NCBI GenBank assembly: GCA_043228905.1
Contig: JBHGNT010000017.1
Location: forward strand, 15,934,001 to 15,998,000
From: Azolla caroliniana
Taxonomy: Eukaryota > Polypodiophyta
Reading direction: 5' to 3'
DNA length: 64,000 nt
Positions 23,323 to 34,370 of the stretch are shown here, piece by piece. Position 1 is the first letter of the stretch. Each line of letters begins with the position of its first letter. Below the pieces are notes generated by a model. The model worked only from the letters and a program-made list of their open reading frames with translations. It had not been told where the DNA came from and did not search any database. Made by a program: the position numbers and the translations under genes.

Positions 23323-23759
23323 ATTGTACACTTTTACATGTAAATTCTCATACATGAGAGCTAAAATGAGTGACATGGTTATCATGCACCACATGTAATA
23401 CATAAGCGCCAAATGGCAAACATGCATTTTATGCATGTCTTGTACCCTCACATGCATCATATGCATGAGAGCATCTATAAAAGAAGGAAGGGGGAGGAGA
23501 AAAAACACGTTTTTTGGGGGGTTGTGAAATTAAGAAGAAGAAATTCGTTATCAAATTGATCGTGTAACTTGTTTCTTAAATCCAAAGATAAAAGTTCAAT
23601 CAATCTCTCTCAATCGTGTGATCTCAACTTCTCTCTTTCCCAATCTATCTTAAGTACTTTCTCGCTAAAGCTTGCGCCAAAGCTTGTACCGACTTTGAAC
23701 CCTTCCGGTCCACTGTTCTGTACTCCCCCTCAAGCTTGGCTGGTCGGGAAGAGATAAGA

Positions 23760-25254
23760 CAAGGTTCGACGTGAACTGTCGTAGCTTGTCGATACCAAGG
23801 GCTTTCATGAAAATGTCAGCAACCTAGAGGTGTGTACTGATATGTTGTAAATCGATATGTCTGAAATGTACGCGTTCACGAATAAAATGATAGTGTACTT
23901 CGATGTGCTTAGTCCGCGCGTGGAATACGGGGTTCCACGCCAGGTAGATACTGCTCATGTTGTCGCAGTATAGACGAATTGGATCTTTGATGAGTATGCT
24001 GATAGGGTGTTTAAGACAAAGGGTAATCTTACACTATATGAGGGCTTTACCAAACCGGTTAGATGGAGTTGTGACTCATAATATATTATATAGATCAAGA
24101 GAGACTCAAGAAATTAAGAAAAAAAGATTGAGAAGATGAGAAAGAGATAAGATTGTTATGGTATGCCAACATCAAGACAATACAAAGGAGATAAACTCCA
24201 CATTCAACTAAGAAACCAAAGACCTTCTTACTACCAATCACTCAAAAACCACAATTTAGACCCTTCCTCTTTCACTAAGATATCTCTTCCTAAGACTCCC
24301 TCTCCTGTATTAGGATTCTCTCCCTATTCTAAGACCCCTCCACACTTAGGACTCCTCATACACTCTTAGCATCCCTCTTCTATGACTATCACTTCCTCTT
24401 TTATAATTTTCTTCTTCTTCCTCGTTCACGCTATTTTTAGAAGCTTTTTATCTCCTATTTTTAGCTAAGATCCAACGACCTTCTAATCGTCATATCTCCC
24501 TCCTCAGAGCTCCGAATTTAGTGATTTAAAACGTTATAGATAGCTCTCTTTACAAGATTTCTAACCCATATTTAAACATAATATTTGGGTGAAAAACGAA
24601 GGAGTTATGCCTATTCCTTTTTTACTGTTTTTTATGGTCCGCTTTTTCTCTTTTTACTTTTCTCTTGGTCTCTTACTTTTACTTTTGACTTCTTCCTAAG
24701 GTCTTGGTTCGTGTTCTTAGACTCCAAATGTGAATTATCCATACTTTATATTCTTCTAAAAACACTTTCATATATGCCCAACTCCTTCAGTATACGCTTG
24801 AGCCATACAGTTTCGCACACGGCGACCGCCGCACCCCTATATTCAGCCTTCGTGCTCGATAGTGCGACTGTCGATTGCTTCTTACTACTCCAGGAGATCA
24901 CTTCGCTACCAAGAGAGAAGACGAATCCGGATGTGGATCGTCTATCTGCTTTGTATCCTGCCCAGTCTACGTCTGTGTACCCTTCGAGTCGAATGATTGT
25001 ATTTGACTTATACATGATGTGTCGTACTCCATCGTCGTGCTGACATACCAAAGTATCCGCTTAGTGCAATCCAGATGAAGATTTCGCAGATTTTGCATAA
25101 ATTGACTAAGTAGGCCGACCGAATAATTGAGGTCAGGTCGCATGATGGTTAGATCAATTAAGCTACCGATCAATTGACAATACTGAGTCGGCTCGCTCTC
25201 GTCCGTGCCAGAGTTAGCATCGATCTTGAAATTACAATCGAGAGGGGTAGACAA
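23760..25254 (-). pseudogene. RNase H end of copia element D, split by solo LTR A2
   Basis: The minus strand gives TRPDLNYSVGLLSQFMQ-type sequence at 24967-25254 (MRPDLNYSVGLLSQFMQNL). Next come GYTDVDWAGYKADRRSTSGF and SKKQSTVALSSTKAEYRGAA (24773-25051). After the solo LTR at 24000-24772 the frame continues as IRLYCDNMSSIYLAWNPVF and TKHIEVHYHFIRE. These are the copia RNase H motifs in order. A polypurine tract (AAGCTTGAGGGGGAGTA on the minus strand) at 23721-23737 closes the element. Confidence 0.87.
24000..24772 (-). mobile_element. solo LTR A2 inside copia RNase H
   Basis: The reverse complement of the LTR at 6903-7656. TATGC flanks both sides (23995-23999 and 24773-24777), a perfect five-base target duplication. 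Taking it out restores an open copia frame reading KELGILIKDPIRLYCDN. The internal region was lost, so it is a solo LTR. Confidence 0.9.
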
Positions 25255-25998
25255 AGGTTTGCACTCCGTCTTTCCGAACTTGTAGAGTAAGTTGAGGACA
25301 TAGTGCCGTTGGGATATCGTTATTCCGACTAGTGTTCAAATTACTTCAATGCCTAGGAAGTAATGGAGCTCGTGCAAGTCTTTCATTTCGAATATGCAAG
25401 AGAGAATTGATTTGACCTTGTTAATCTCGGCTAGATCTTTTCCTCCAATGAACAAATCATCCACGTAAAGGATGATGACAATCGGGCTATCTGACTCGTT
25501 TCGGATGTACAAAGAAGTATCAAAATTTGACATTTGAAATCCGATTTGATGAAGATATTGCGTGATCTTCGAGTGTCAGGCACGTGGTGCTTGTTTGAGG
25601 CCGTAGAGAGGCTTCTTGAGTCGGCACACGACGTTCGGATGACTGCGCGATTCAAAATCGGGTGGTTGGATCATGTACACCTCCTCTTCCAATTCACCTT
25701 GAAGAAAGGCGTTCTTGACGTCCATCTGTTGGAGGTGCTACCCTTTTGCTAACACGATGGCAATTACGGTCTGCACAGTTGTCATCTTTGCCACTGGGGC
25801 AAAGGTCTCTTCGTAGTCGACGCCATGCATTTGCGTGTATCCTTTCGCAACGAGCCGTACTTTAAAGCGATTTACGGAGCTGTCAGTATTGTGTTTCACT
25901 TTGTAAATCCACCTGCAGCTAATTGCTTTATTGTTTGAAGGGTGAGGAACGACATCCCAGGTTTCGTTTTTACATAATGCTTCCATTTCCTCATTCAT
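25255..25998 (-). pseudogene. reverse transcriptase of copia element D
   Basis: 25738-25998 gives NETWDVVPHPSNNKAISCRW, FKVRLVAKGYTQMHGVDYEE and TFAPVAKMTTVQTVIAI. 25336-25533 gives IVIILYVDDLFIGGKD, with the YVDD catalytic motif. Frame breaks lie between the pieces. This is a typical Ty1/copia reverse transcriptase. Confidence 0.9.
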
Positions 25999-27448
25999 CG
26001 CATCAACCCATCATGGATCCTGTATAGCTTCGGAAAGCGTCTCCAACTCCCGTACTGACGCTACCTTCATCATGAACATGTAATGATACGCCATGTACTC
26101 GTAATAGCTGAAACAGCTTATGGGGTTTTTTTCACGGGTGGACCGGTGTAGCTCTGCATCCATGGGGATTATGGCTTTCCTCGTTCCATTTATGTGAGTA
26201 TCGAGACCTTCAAATTCACTGTCGAGAGAGTGACACACCTCAGTCTCTTCTTGATCTTCATATTTCCGCATTTTCGCCTTCCCTTTGTCCAGTTTCAGAC
26301 TCGACCGAGATGTGCTTTGATCGCTTGGCGGCTCTGATGGCCCACTCAGCCATGTCGAGAATGGGTTGTCTTCAAACATCTACGTGAGCCTATGCTCAGC
26401 TTCTATTTCTATTTCGGCGTCATCCGCGTCGAGCGGAGTTGGAGTCAAAGTATTCTATGGTGCGTATTCGTCGAAGACTACGTCTCGGCTTGTTCGAACT
26501 TTTGGAGTAGATGGGTTGTAGCATTTGTACCCCTTTTGCTCGAGTGAGTATCCTACGAGTATACATTTCTCCGACTTCGGATCGAGCTTTTGTCGTGTAT
26601 CGTCGGGAATGTGTACGTACGTGATTGCGCCGAAAATATGGAGGTGTGTAAGTACGGCTTCTTTCCAAAGAACTTCTCATGCGGGGTTATGTTGTGTACT
26701 CCCAAGGTTATGCACTTGTTCATGAGGTATACGCCGTGTTCGCCGCTTCTGCCCAGTACGATTTCGGTAGATTCTTCTCATTCTGCCCAGTACGAGCGAC
26801 TTCTACTATGTGCTGGTTTTTACGCTCAGCTACGCCGTTCTACTGAGGTGAGTGACGGCATGAGAATTCTCGTCGGATTCCTTCCTTTCGGAGATACGTC
26901 GTAAACTCATCCGAAAAGTATTCTTTGCCTCCATCCGATTGAAGGCAGCGTACATGCCGATCCGTAGCTTTTTCGACTTCAGCTTTGAATCTCTATAAGT
27001 ATGTGAACACTTCGCTCTTTTGTTTCATCGGGTAGATCTAGGTGTTCCTAGAGAAGTCGTCGATGAACGTAACGTAATATCGGCATCCGCCGAGTGTGCT
27101 TGTCTGGGCCGGTCCCCATACATCTGAATGTACAACATCCAGGATCCCTTTGCTCACATTCCTCTCTCAGGAATGGATGTCGGTGTTTCTTTCCGAATTG
27201 GCACGCTCCGCATACGCCCGTAATCTCCTTCGCGGTAATGTTCGGGAGTCTGATTACCACTACTTTCGATTGCATGTTCTGAAGTTTTTGGAGATTGATG
27301 TGGCCAATTCTTTTGTGCCACAAATTTAAGTCCGTTTCGACTTTGAGGCCCTTTGCGAACATGGTTGACTTCACCTCGTTCAATTCGAGGATAAACATAC
27401 GGCCTTCACGACGACCGTGCGATTTGACTGCTTGTTTCGATGAAGCAC
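25999..27448 (-). pseudogene. integrase and linker of copia element D
   Basis: 27048-27398 holds the pre-integrase zinc region: LNLWHKRIGHINLQKLQNM and CGACQFGKKHRHPF. The core continues to about 26400 with many stops and shifts. The acidic/serine-rich linker (26011-26379), ending in YYEYMAYHYMFMMKVASV, is the usual integrase to reverse transcriptase spacer of this copia group. Confidence 0.83.
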
Positions 27449-27559
27449 CCGTTGTCGTGATGTGGCATGTCTAGTGTGAGAAAAAGTTAAAACTTGAGGA
27501 TCCACACACATTTCACGAATACTTGTAATAAATAAACCTAGGTCACAATGGCATTGAGT

Positions 27560-27650
27560 GCATGTAGAGGGCTGTAAGTAAGATTTGAACCTTGCACCTC
27601 TAAGATAAGAGGCAATTTCCTTACCACTAAAGCTACTACTAAGTGCTTTA
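27560..27650 (-). other. tRNA-like (box A/box B) segment in the LTR of element E
   Basis: The minus strand contains GCTTTAGTGGTAAGG (box A-like) and GAGGTGCAAGGTTCAAATC (box B-like). It is repeated in the right LTR at about 29580-29665. It is the same block as in family B, though E and B are otherwise different. Confidence 0.55.
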
Positions 27651-28013
27651 GAGTTTCTATATTTCTTTCTCATATTCAGTATTCCGTAGGAAACAAACGT
27701 ACAAAACCGTGTACACAAAACCATGGTTTTAAGCCCATGGTTTTCTCGATATGTGATATTATCATCATCACTATCACCATCAATATAATAATCTTCTTCT
27801 TATTATTCTTGTTTATCTTCTTCTCGAGTGTAAAAATTTCCGATCTTCTCAAGTGTAGTGCTCATTGTTTCCCCAAATCTTACATTTACATTGTCCTCAT
27901 CTCAATAACTCCTTGGTCCAAGACCCCAGTGGTCCCGTTCAAGCGAAGCACGCACGCATGCGCATCTTCGCGACATCTCTTGGTGAACCCGACGTGAAGA
28001 GCGGCAGGGGAGG

Positions 28014-28808
28014 ATGAAGATGGACAAGGAATATCTCATGAAGGCAATGTCGACGATGATGATGGAATTTTGGAGAGAAGGTAGAAGAGGAGATGTGGCC
28101 CAACAAGCCGTCAAAAGCGTGGTCGAGCGAGTTGGCTATTTCGACGGGGGCATACTCCAAAATTTTCTAGACACCTACAATGCCGAGATGGATTCGAGAG
28201 GTGTAAAAGAAGCTATGAGGCTGGAGTACTTTTGTCAAGTGGTGGCTGAACCGAACTACAAAGAGGTAAAAGAGCTTCAAGAAGCTCATGATTCGTGGGT
28301 GACTTTCAAGGAGGCTCTATTGGAGGCATATGGCTACGAGAGACCAAAGGGACAAAATTTGTACAAGTTCGACCAATGGGTATCATCGATGAAGACCCAC
28401 CGGAGTGCCATGGATGCGTTCGTTGAGTTTAGGGTTTAGGGCCAACACTTGCCCGCAGTTGCGTCCAAGAGCCAACATGAGACCCAAGAGATGGAAAGTG
28501 GTGGGGAAGCAAAGATTGAAGCCAATGCGAATAACAACGTTGACAGAAAGATGGCTATGGATGAGAAGATGGTGACCGATGGTGCCAAGGTTCTCCCCAC
28601 AATTGTTCCTGAGACTTCATCAGTTGTGCCCGCGAGCCAACATAAGACCGGAGATATGGAAGGTGGCGGCAAAGAGATGAGGGTCGAAGCCAGTGCATAC
28701 GAAGTAATGATGGCCAACAAGGAGGCCAAAAACAAAGCGAAAACAAAGTTTGATAAAGAGACAGACAACAACAAGGAAGAACCAAAAAAAAATCTGGATG
28801 GAAGATGA
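28014..28808 (+). pseudogene. gag-like gene of element E
   Basis: 28014-28439 (141 residues) reads MMMEFWREGRRGDVAQQAVK, FLDTYNAEMDSRGV and DSWVTFKEALLEAYGYERPK. This is an alpha-helical gag-type domain in which a short protein is followed by a Lys/Glu-rich tail. A stop at 28437-28439 splits it from the tail (28449-28808, KEAKNKAKTKFDKETDNNKE). There is no zinc knuckle. It may bind the element's RNA, packaged by a partner's enzymes (inference). Confidence 0.7.
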
Positions 28809-29459
28809 TGCGGTTGGTTTTCCGATCCGAACGAAAGCCAACCCAGATAGGAGTTGATCGACCGGGTCCTACCCAATCGAAACCCAATCCGGCCGAACCT
28901 TATCAGTCAGACCTGATCTAGATGGGAGTAGACTCTCTTGAAGTCGATCGTGTGAGTATGATTTGGCTAATTGCAAATCCAGACAAAGCCCGACCAAGCC
29001 AGAAGTTGATTGGTCAAGATCGATCCAGACATAAGTTGAGCTGGCCTAGCTTGAGTTCGAAGCAGACAAGACGTGACACCTGGTTGAGGCTAGTGAGCAT
29101 GAGGAAAAGCAATCATGAGATGAGAAAGGATGATCCGAGGAAGTTTGATGACCAAGGAGATGGTTGAGACGAAGGCGGCACATGTACGATGCATGAAGGG
29201 TGACTCTCTGGAGGAGCAAAAAAGGCTATGACAACTGGTCATGGCAATGCGACGGGCGATCGAATGATATGGTGGATCGGATGGCGATGATGGTTCATAT
29301 GGAAGGAATGGACGAGCTCAAAATGGAGGGACAAAGGCAATGCGGGCAAGGCACAAGAAAGGAGCAAATCAAAGGTTAACAACCTTTGGCCCCACCACAT
29401 CACTCTTTTTCTTCTTGGCACAAGCCGGAGGATGTGCGGTTTGGTGGGGGTGGATGTTG
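28809..29459. other. remaining internal region of element E
   Basis: No domain is recognised. The run of short words such as GATCGATCCAGACATAAG and AGACCTGATCTAGATGGGAG suggests degenerate internal repeats. It ends at the polypurine tract before the right LTR. Confidence 0.45.
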
Positions 29460-30180
29460 TGATGTGGCATGTCTAGTGCGAGAAAAAGTCAAAAATTGAG
29501 GATCCACACACATTTCACGAATACTTGTAAAAATGAAAATAAATCAGTAATTAATAAACCTAGGTCACAATGACATTGAGTGCATGTAGAGGGCTGCAAG
29601 TAAGCTTTAAACCTTGCACCTCTGAGATAAGAGGCAATTACCTTACCACTAAAGCTACTACTAAGTGCTTTAGATTTTCTACTTAATCATGTCGTGAAGA
29701 TCCGTCACTACGTGCGGATCGTGAGGCAGAACTGCCGGGATTCTAGACCGGAAGGATTCGAAGTTTGTACTAGTTTTAGCGAGAAAGTATTTAAGATAGA
29801 TTGAAAGAGAGAGAGATTGAGATAAGATAGAACACTTGACTTTAGATTGAGAGAGATTGAAATTGAGAGAGAGATTAAGATTGAACACTTGACTTTAGAT
29901 TTGAAGAACAAGATATATCATCAATTGGATAACGAATTTTCTTCTTATTAAATTCTTGATTCATACATCGCTCCCTTTGATATTTTTTATCCACTCTTTT
30001 ATAGATGCCCCCATGCATATGAGGGTACAAGACATGCATACAATGCATGTGATGCATGTTTGCCATTTGGCGCTCATGCATTACATGTGATGCATGATAA
30101 CCATGTCACTCAATCAAGCTCTAATATGAGAATTTACATATAAAAGTATAATGATAGGAAAAACATTTCTAAAGAAATGA

Positions 30181-30253
30181 ATTGGCTTAGTGGTAAGTTT
30201 ATTGCCTCCAATCTTAGAGGTGCAAGGTTCAAGCCTTGCTTGTATCCCTTTGT
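30181..30253 (+). other. tRNA-like (box A/box B) segment in family B copy B2
   Basis: TTGGCTTAGTGGTAAG fits the box A pattern of tRNA genes and GAGGTGCAAGGTTCAAGCC fits box B, about 35 bp apart. It is the same block as at 41476-41545. The stems do not close as a real tRNA. Confidence 0.55.
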
Positions 30254-30849
30254 ATACAAATTTTTACTAGGTTTTTTAGTCTAGAGGATTTTGTTCGTTT
30301 CACACCGAAATCGTCGCGATCAACCTATCCGATTGATCCATTTATCCGGTCCATACGGTCCGCATCCGACCCGGTGCCGGTACCGGTCCCGGCTCGGTTG
30401 CCGTCCCTGTCCGGTTTCGGTTCTGTCGTCGTCCGTCCGTTCCGGTTCCGTCGTCGTCCATCCGGTCCGGTCCTCCAAAACCATTACGAGTAGTTAAGCC
30501 ACAGTTTAGCCCAAGAACATTCTGTGCTCCACACATAGACAGAAAGTAATAAGTTCTGGCTCTGCTTATATACTGTGGGATCCTGATTTGTCCTATCTCA
30601 TAGTTTTGTTTTTCTCTTCTTCTTCTCAAACTTCACATTCACATAACTTGACATTTAGTTGTCCGTTTCAAATGTAGTAAAGTACATTCGCAAGCTCTTG
30701 AAGACCTCCATCTTCCCGTATCAAATATTAAGCTAATCTAAAATAGTATCTTCACTATTATTGTTTCATCTCTTGTGTGAAGAACCACACTCAATTTTGT
30801 ACATTCCATGCAATTTTCACACCGTTGCCGAAAATCTTCATGACACCGT

Positions 30850-31380
30850 CGTTGTTGAATCGTACTTGCATTCCTTATTCGACAATCTGGCTGACGGAGA
30901 CCAGGTTTTTCGTGATGGTGGGGACATGCAGTACATTCTTGAGGTAGGTTTCTTTTCCGTCGTTTCCGAATGGGATGTTCCTAATATGTTGTATTGGATG
31001 AGTCGTGTCATCTCCTATTTCGACATATCCGGGACGTTCGGGCTTCCGTAGTTCCCGAAACCAATCTTTATGAGACGTCATGTGATTTGACACTCCTAAA
31101 TCAACAAACCATACATTATTTGAGGTGGAGGAATTAGTTGAAGCCTGTGCAGACATCCAGTGTGCTTCATGTTTCATTATGAACATTCCACCACGGTCGT
31201 CGTAGTCGAATATCGAAGCGTAATTAGTAAGTTGTCGGCTTGTCTCGTGCTTCTTTTTTCGGCACTCCTCTTTGTAATGGACGAGTTTTCCGTAGTACCC
31301 GCATCCGATTGGGTTTCTATGATTGCTTGGTCGGGCGTGATGACTCCCCCTTCCGCCGAACTCTCTAGGACCGGATCTGT
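30850..31380 (-). pseudogene. zinc knuckle and protease of copia element D
   Basis: The minus strand reads CGYYGKLVHYKEEC, a CCHC knuckle with the second Cys changed to Tyr. Next comes VWFVDLGVSNHMTSHKDW, the copia protease site (normally VDSGAS.HM) with Ser and Ala altered. VLHVPTITKNLVSVSQIVE and MQVRFNND follow, up to the B2 insertion point. Both key sites are mutated, so the enzyme is inactive. Confidence 0.85.
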
Positions 31381-32087
31381 CCGCTTGCCATTGGTGGGTG
31401 TTACGCTCATGATTGTTTGGCCTTGGCCGAATTGGCTTCTCCTCCCGCTACCGTGTCCTCTTCCTCCATCAAAATTCGAATACAACATTTGCCGTTGTGC
31501 GTGTTGTTCCTTTGATGCACATGATTCTCCTCAACAAGCAATAACGATTGGAGATCAAAAAATGAAGGAGGATTCTCTCTCGCAAGGATGGCCGATCTAA
31601 TCGAGCCAAATCGAGGTGCTAAGCCATCGAGGCATATTTGCACTATCTCGTCATCATTGATGATGACATTGATCGAACTGAGGGCATCACATAGTTCCTT
31701 GATCTTCAAGGTGTAACTTGTGATCGACATATCCCCCTGTTGCAGATTGTTTAGCTCCTGTCAAAGTTGGAGTTTCCGTGCAACCATATTTGCTGCAAAG
31801 ATTTTCTTGAGGTTTTCCCATGCCTATTTCGGCGTTTTTGCCTCTCTGATATATATTAACATATGACCATGTATGCATGATGCCAAGCAATACAACATAG
31901 GGCTTGCGGCCTGCTTCCAAGCGGGATAGTTGGCATGTGTTGGGTTGGGTTGCGTTTCATGAGCTCCTTCAATGTAGCTCCAGTAACCTTGCCCAATAAG
32001 GTATTGATGCATCTTGTATTCCCAAGATGCGAAGTTCGTTCTGTCAAGCTTCTCCATTGGAAGAGTGCTTCCCATCTGAGTATTCAT
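31381..32087 (-). pseudogene. gag of copia element D
   Basis: MEKLDRTNFASWEYKMHQYL and GYWSYIEGAHETQPN form the usual N terminus of copia gag. It continues in other frames as SYTLKIKELCDALSSINVII and LARENPPSFFDLQSLLLVEE (31407-31730). Frame breaks near 31730-31820 inactivate it. The ATG at 32087 is close to the primer site. Confidence 0.88.
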
Positions 32088-32176
32088 GGTGATTTCTTCT
32101 CTATTGATGAACCGGTTCTATTGTTCGTCAACGTGTACCACCACACAAGAAATGAGGAGGATGATTAAGCAACCAC

Positions 32177-32190
32177 ACGCTTTGATACCA
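32177..32190 (-). promoter_or_regulatory. primer binding site of copia element D
   Basis: On the minus strand the LTR end TTTACA is followed by TGGTATCAAAGC, one base from TGGTATCAGAGC, which pairs with the 3' end of the initiator methionine tRNA. Confidence 0.85.
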
Positions 32191-32234
32191 TGTAAAGTGA
32201 GGAGCAAGAGTGGTTGAGATGTAGCGGAAGGACT

Positions 32235-32305
<71 letters not shown>

Positions 32306-32461
32306 CACATAAGGTAAAATAGAGAGAGAAAGAGAGAGAGCTTAAGACAGAGATAATTGTATATTACATCCAACCAAAATACTTCCAACAATAACAAGGT
32401 TACAAAGGGTTGGTTTAAATACCAACTAAACTAGGGCAAGGGCCCTTTTCTACTATTTACA
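32191..32461 (-). repeat. 5' LTR of copia element D, with (GT)n microsatellite
   Basis: 271 bp, TGTAAA to TTTACA as inverted ends. A GT run of about 37 units sits inside at roughly 32228-32302 and has almost certainly expanded. The same LTR is cut down to 75 bp at 13146-13220. Confidence 0.83.
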
Positions 32462-34027
32462 AAACTAGCCTTGTATTTCCATGAGCTAGTGTGAAACCTA
32501 TTTCTATGGGAAGTTGAGTTCGATTCTCAACAAATATCATAGAAGAGTCAGAGCCCGTTAATATTGTCCTAGATAATCTAGCGTGTGTAGTATCATTTAA
32601 TATAATTAGCATCCCAGAACATCCCATTGTTTTAGTATTACCATGGTTCGAATTACATAACCCAAACAGATTGGAGAACAAGAGAAATCCAGTATCGACA
32701 AGCCCGAGATCTACTCATAAGATTGCAACCATTTCGCTACATCAGTTGCGGGAAGAAGGACGCAAGGAAGAAATGTTTCTCTTCGCAATATCAGTAAAAC
32801 CCTCTGACACCACTAAAGAGTCCACCGTTCAACTTCCAAAGAAGTATCATCATTATGCCAATGTGTTCGATAAAGTACAAGACAATATGCTTCCTCACCA
32901 TCGACTATATGATTGCCCCATCGATTTACAACCGGGAAAAGAGCCACCATGAGGACCAATCTACAATTTGTCACCAACCGAGCTAGAAAGTCCTTTGAGC
33001 CTATATAGAGGAGAATTTGGAAAATGGTTTCAGTAGGCATTCGAAATCTTCAACTGGTGCACCCATTTTCTTCGTCAAGAAAAAGGATGGATCACTTCGT
33101 CTCGTTGTAGGTTACCGTGGCTTGAATAAGGTCACCATCAGAAATAGGTATGCACTTCCCCTTATCTCAAGTCTTTTAGAACCGATCAATGGTGCAAGGT
33201 TCTGCACGAAGATCAACTTACGGGGAGCATATAACCTTGTATGGATCCGACCAGGAGATGAATGGAAGACTGCGTTTCACACCAGATATGGGCACTTCGA
33301 GTATACGGCCATGCCGTTCAGCCTCACTAATATGCCAGCAGTCTTCCAGCACATGGCAAATGATATTCCGAGATCTCTTGGATGTTTGTTTGATCATCTA
33401 TTTGGATGACCTACTGGTTTATTCGAAGACCCAAGAAGAGCATGATTCTCATGTACTGTTAGTACTAAAACGACTTCGAGAACATGGTCTTTATGCAAAG
33501 CTGGAAAAATGTAGTTTCGGGTGCAACCAGGTGGAATTTATGGGCTATGTCATCTCCTCGGAAGGCATCTCCATGGATCTAGCTAAGGTCAAAACGGTGG
33601 TAGAGTGGCAAACTCCGCGTTCATTGCAAGATGTGCAATGCTTTTTAGGCTTTGCCAATTTCTACCACAAGTTTATACAGGATTACTCAAAGCTTGTTTT
33701 GCCTCTCACACAACTTACTAAGAAGGGACAATCGTTCGTTTGGTCTAAAGAAGCGGAGATGGCTTTTGAGAATCTTAAGAAGGCATTTACATCGGCTCCT
33801 ATTCTAGCTCACGTTGATCCGGAAAAACCATTCATCATGGAAGCGGACGCATCGGATTTCATATTGGGTAGCATTCTGTCACAACAAGGTAATGATGAAA
33901 ACCTACATCCTGTGGTTTTCCATTCATGCAAGTTTGAAACCGCCGAAGCTGTCATGCATGAAGTATGTCGGCATCATGGCCTTCCTGATAATATCATCAG
34001 CGACCGTGAACCCCAGTTCATCGCCCC
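32462..34027 (+). pseudogene. protease end, reverse transcriptase, RNase H and integrase scrap of gypsy element F
   Basis: FNIISIPEHPIVLVLPWFEL (about 32600-32665) ends the protease. The reverse transcriptase follows: [20 protein letters not shown], then [20 protein letters not shown] with YLDD (33400-33445). Next come GFANFYHKFIQDYSKLVLPL and the RNase H start FIMEADASDFILGSILSQQ. At about 33955 the text jumps straight to integrase (HEVCRHHGLPDNIISDREPQ), so most of RNase H and integrase is deleted. A one-base shift near 33390 breaks the frame. Confidence 0.88.
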
Positions 34028-34365
34028 AGTATATTATTTTTATTTAAGTTTTCCTATAGAAAATTAATGTATATTCTATATTTCTCTGGAACATTCTAGA
34101 AGGTTTAGGACTACTCCTGAGAACACTATAAAAGGAGGCACAAGGCATTATTTCGAACCAAATCGGTTCAACACCAATCTTAAGCCTCCTAACCTTCCTT
34201 GTATATTCTTCTCACATAATATATTGCTGTCATCATCATTTTCTGTCCCTCGATCTCTCACTCGCTCTCTCCTTCTCTCGAGTGTTCTACACCCTCTATT
34301 CCTCTTAGTACTAATATTCCTCTCTTAGTACTAATTTCTTCTCTATCTCCGTACTATTCCTGACA
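34028..34365 (+). repeat. 3' LTR of gypsy element F, 5' truncated
   Basis: Matches 11020-11349 of the 5' LTR (CACTATAAAAGGAGGCACAA onward) and ends TGACA. The first 85 bp or so are missing. It is joined directly to the integrase scrap, consistent with a deletion that removed the rest of integrase and the LTR start. Confidence 0.83.
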
Positions 34366-34370
34366 ATAGT

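Larger units (their letters stand above)
13221..23713 (-). repeat. family B LTR-like unit, copy B1, split by the DNA transposon
   Basis: 13221-13967 and 23323-23713 together are the reverse complement of the intact copies at 41023-42168 and 29690-30845. The terminal TGTCGTGAAGAT is present at 13221. The other end is cut about 55 bp short at 23713, next to the copia polypurine tract. CCGT precedes it (13217-13220). It is cut in two by the transposon at 13968-23322. Confidence 0.88.
27458..29689 (+). mobile_element. gag-only, non-autonomous LTR element E
   Basis: Direct repeats starting TGATGTGGCATGTCTAG stand at 27458 and 29460. The right one ends AATCA at 29689. TGTCG flanks both ends. Between them is a gag-like frame but no protease, integrase or reverse transcriptase. 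TTGGTGAACCCGACGTGAA (about 27980-27998) may be a primer site, and GGTTTGGTGGGGGTGGATG just before 29457 a polypurine tract. The right LTR is about 230 bp; the left may be longer (to about 27965), so the LTR length is unsettled. It resembles TR-GAG type elements. Confidence 0.75.
27453..30845. mobile_element. family B LTR-like unit, copy B2, with element E inserted 5 bp from its end
   Basis: 27453-27457 (TGTCG) plus 29690-30845 make one family-B unit. CCGT lies before (27449-27452) and after (30846-30849), a 4 bp target duplication. Removing all of it restores the copia frame reading RFNNDGCFIE on the minus strand. Element E (27458-29689) is inserted after the first five bases, which are duplicated (TGTCG at 27453-27457 and 29690-29694). 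Confidence 0.88.
13146..32461 (-). mobile_element. Ty1/copia element D, inserted in element F
   Basis: Reading the minus strand from 32461 down: 5' LTR (32191-32461), a methionine-tRNA-like primer site, gag, protease, integrase, reverse transcriptase, RNase H, polypurine tract (23721-23737), and a scrap of 3' LTR at 13146-13220. The right LTR ends form TGTAAA/TTTACA. The left end is eroded within a TG-rich run, so no target duplication can be shown. Three further insertions lie inside it. Confidence 0.8.

Noticed and set aside
13221-23713. Family-B unit B1 as the true 3' LTR of copia element D
   Set aside because: It follows the polypurine tract, but the LTR next to the primer site (32191-32461) is a different sequence, and family B occurs alone elsewhere. 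An insertion plus deletion is preferred.
32128-32397. Protein with a long Thr-His run
   Set aside because: It is the translation of the (GT)n microsatellite inside the copia LTR.
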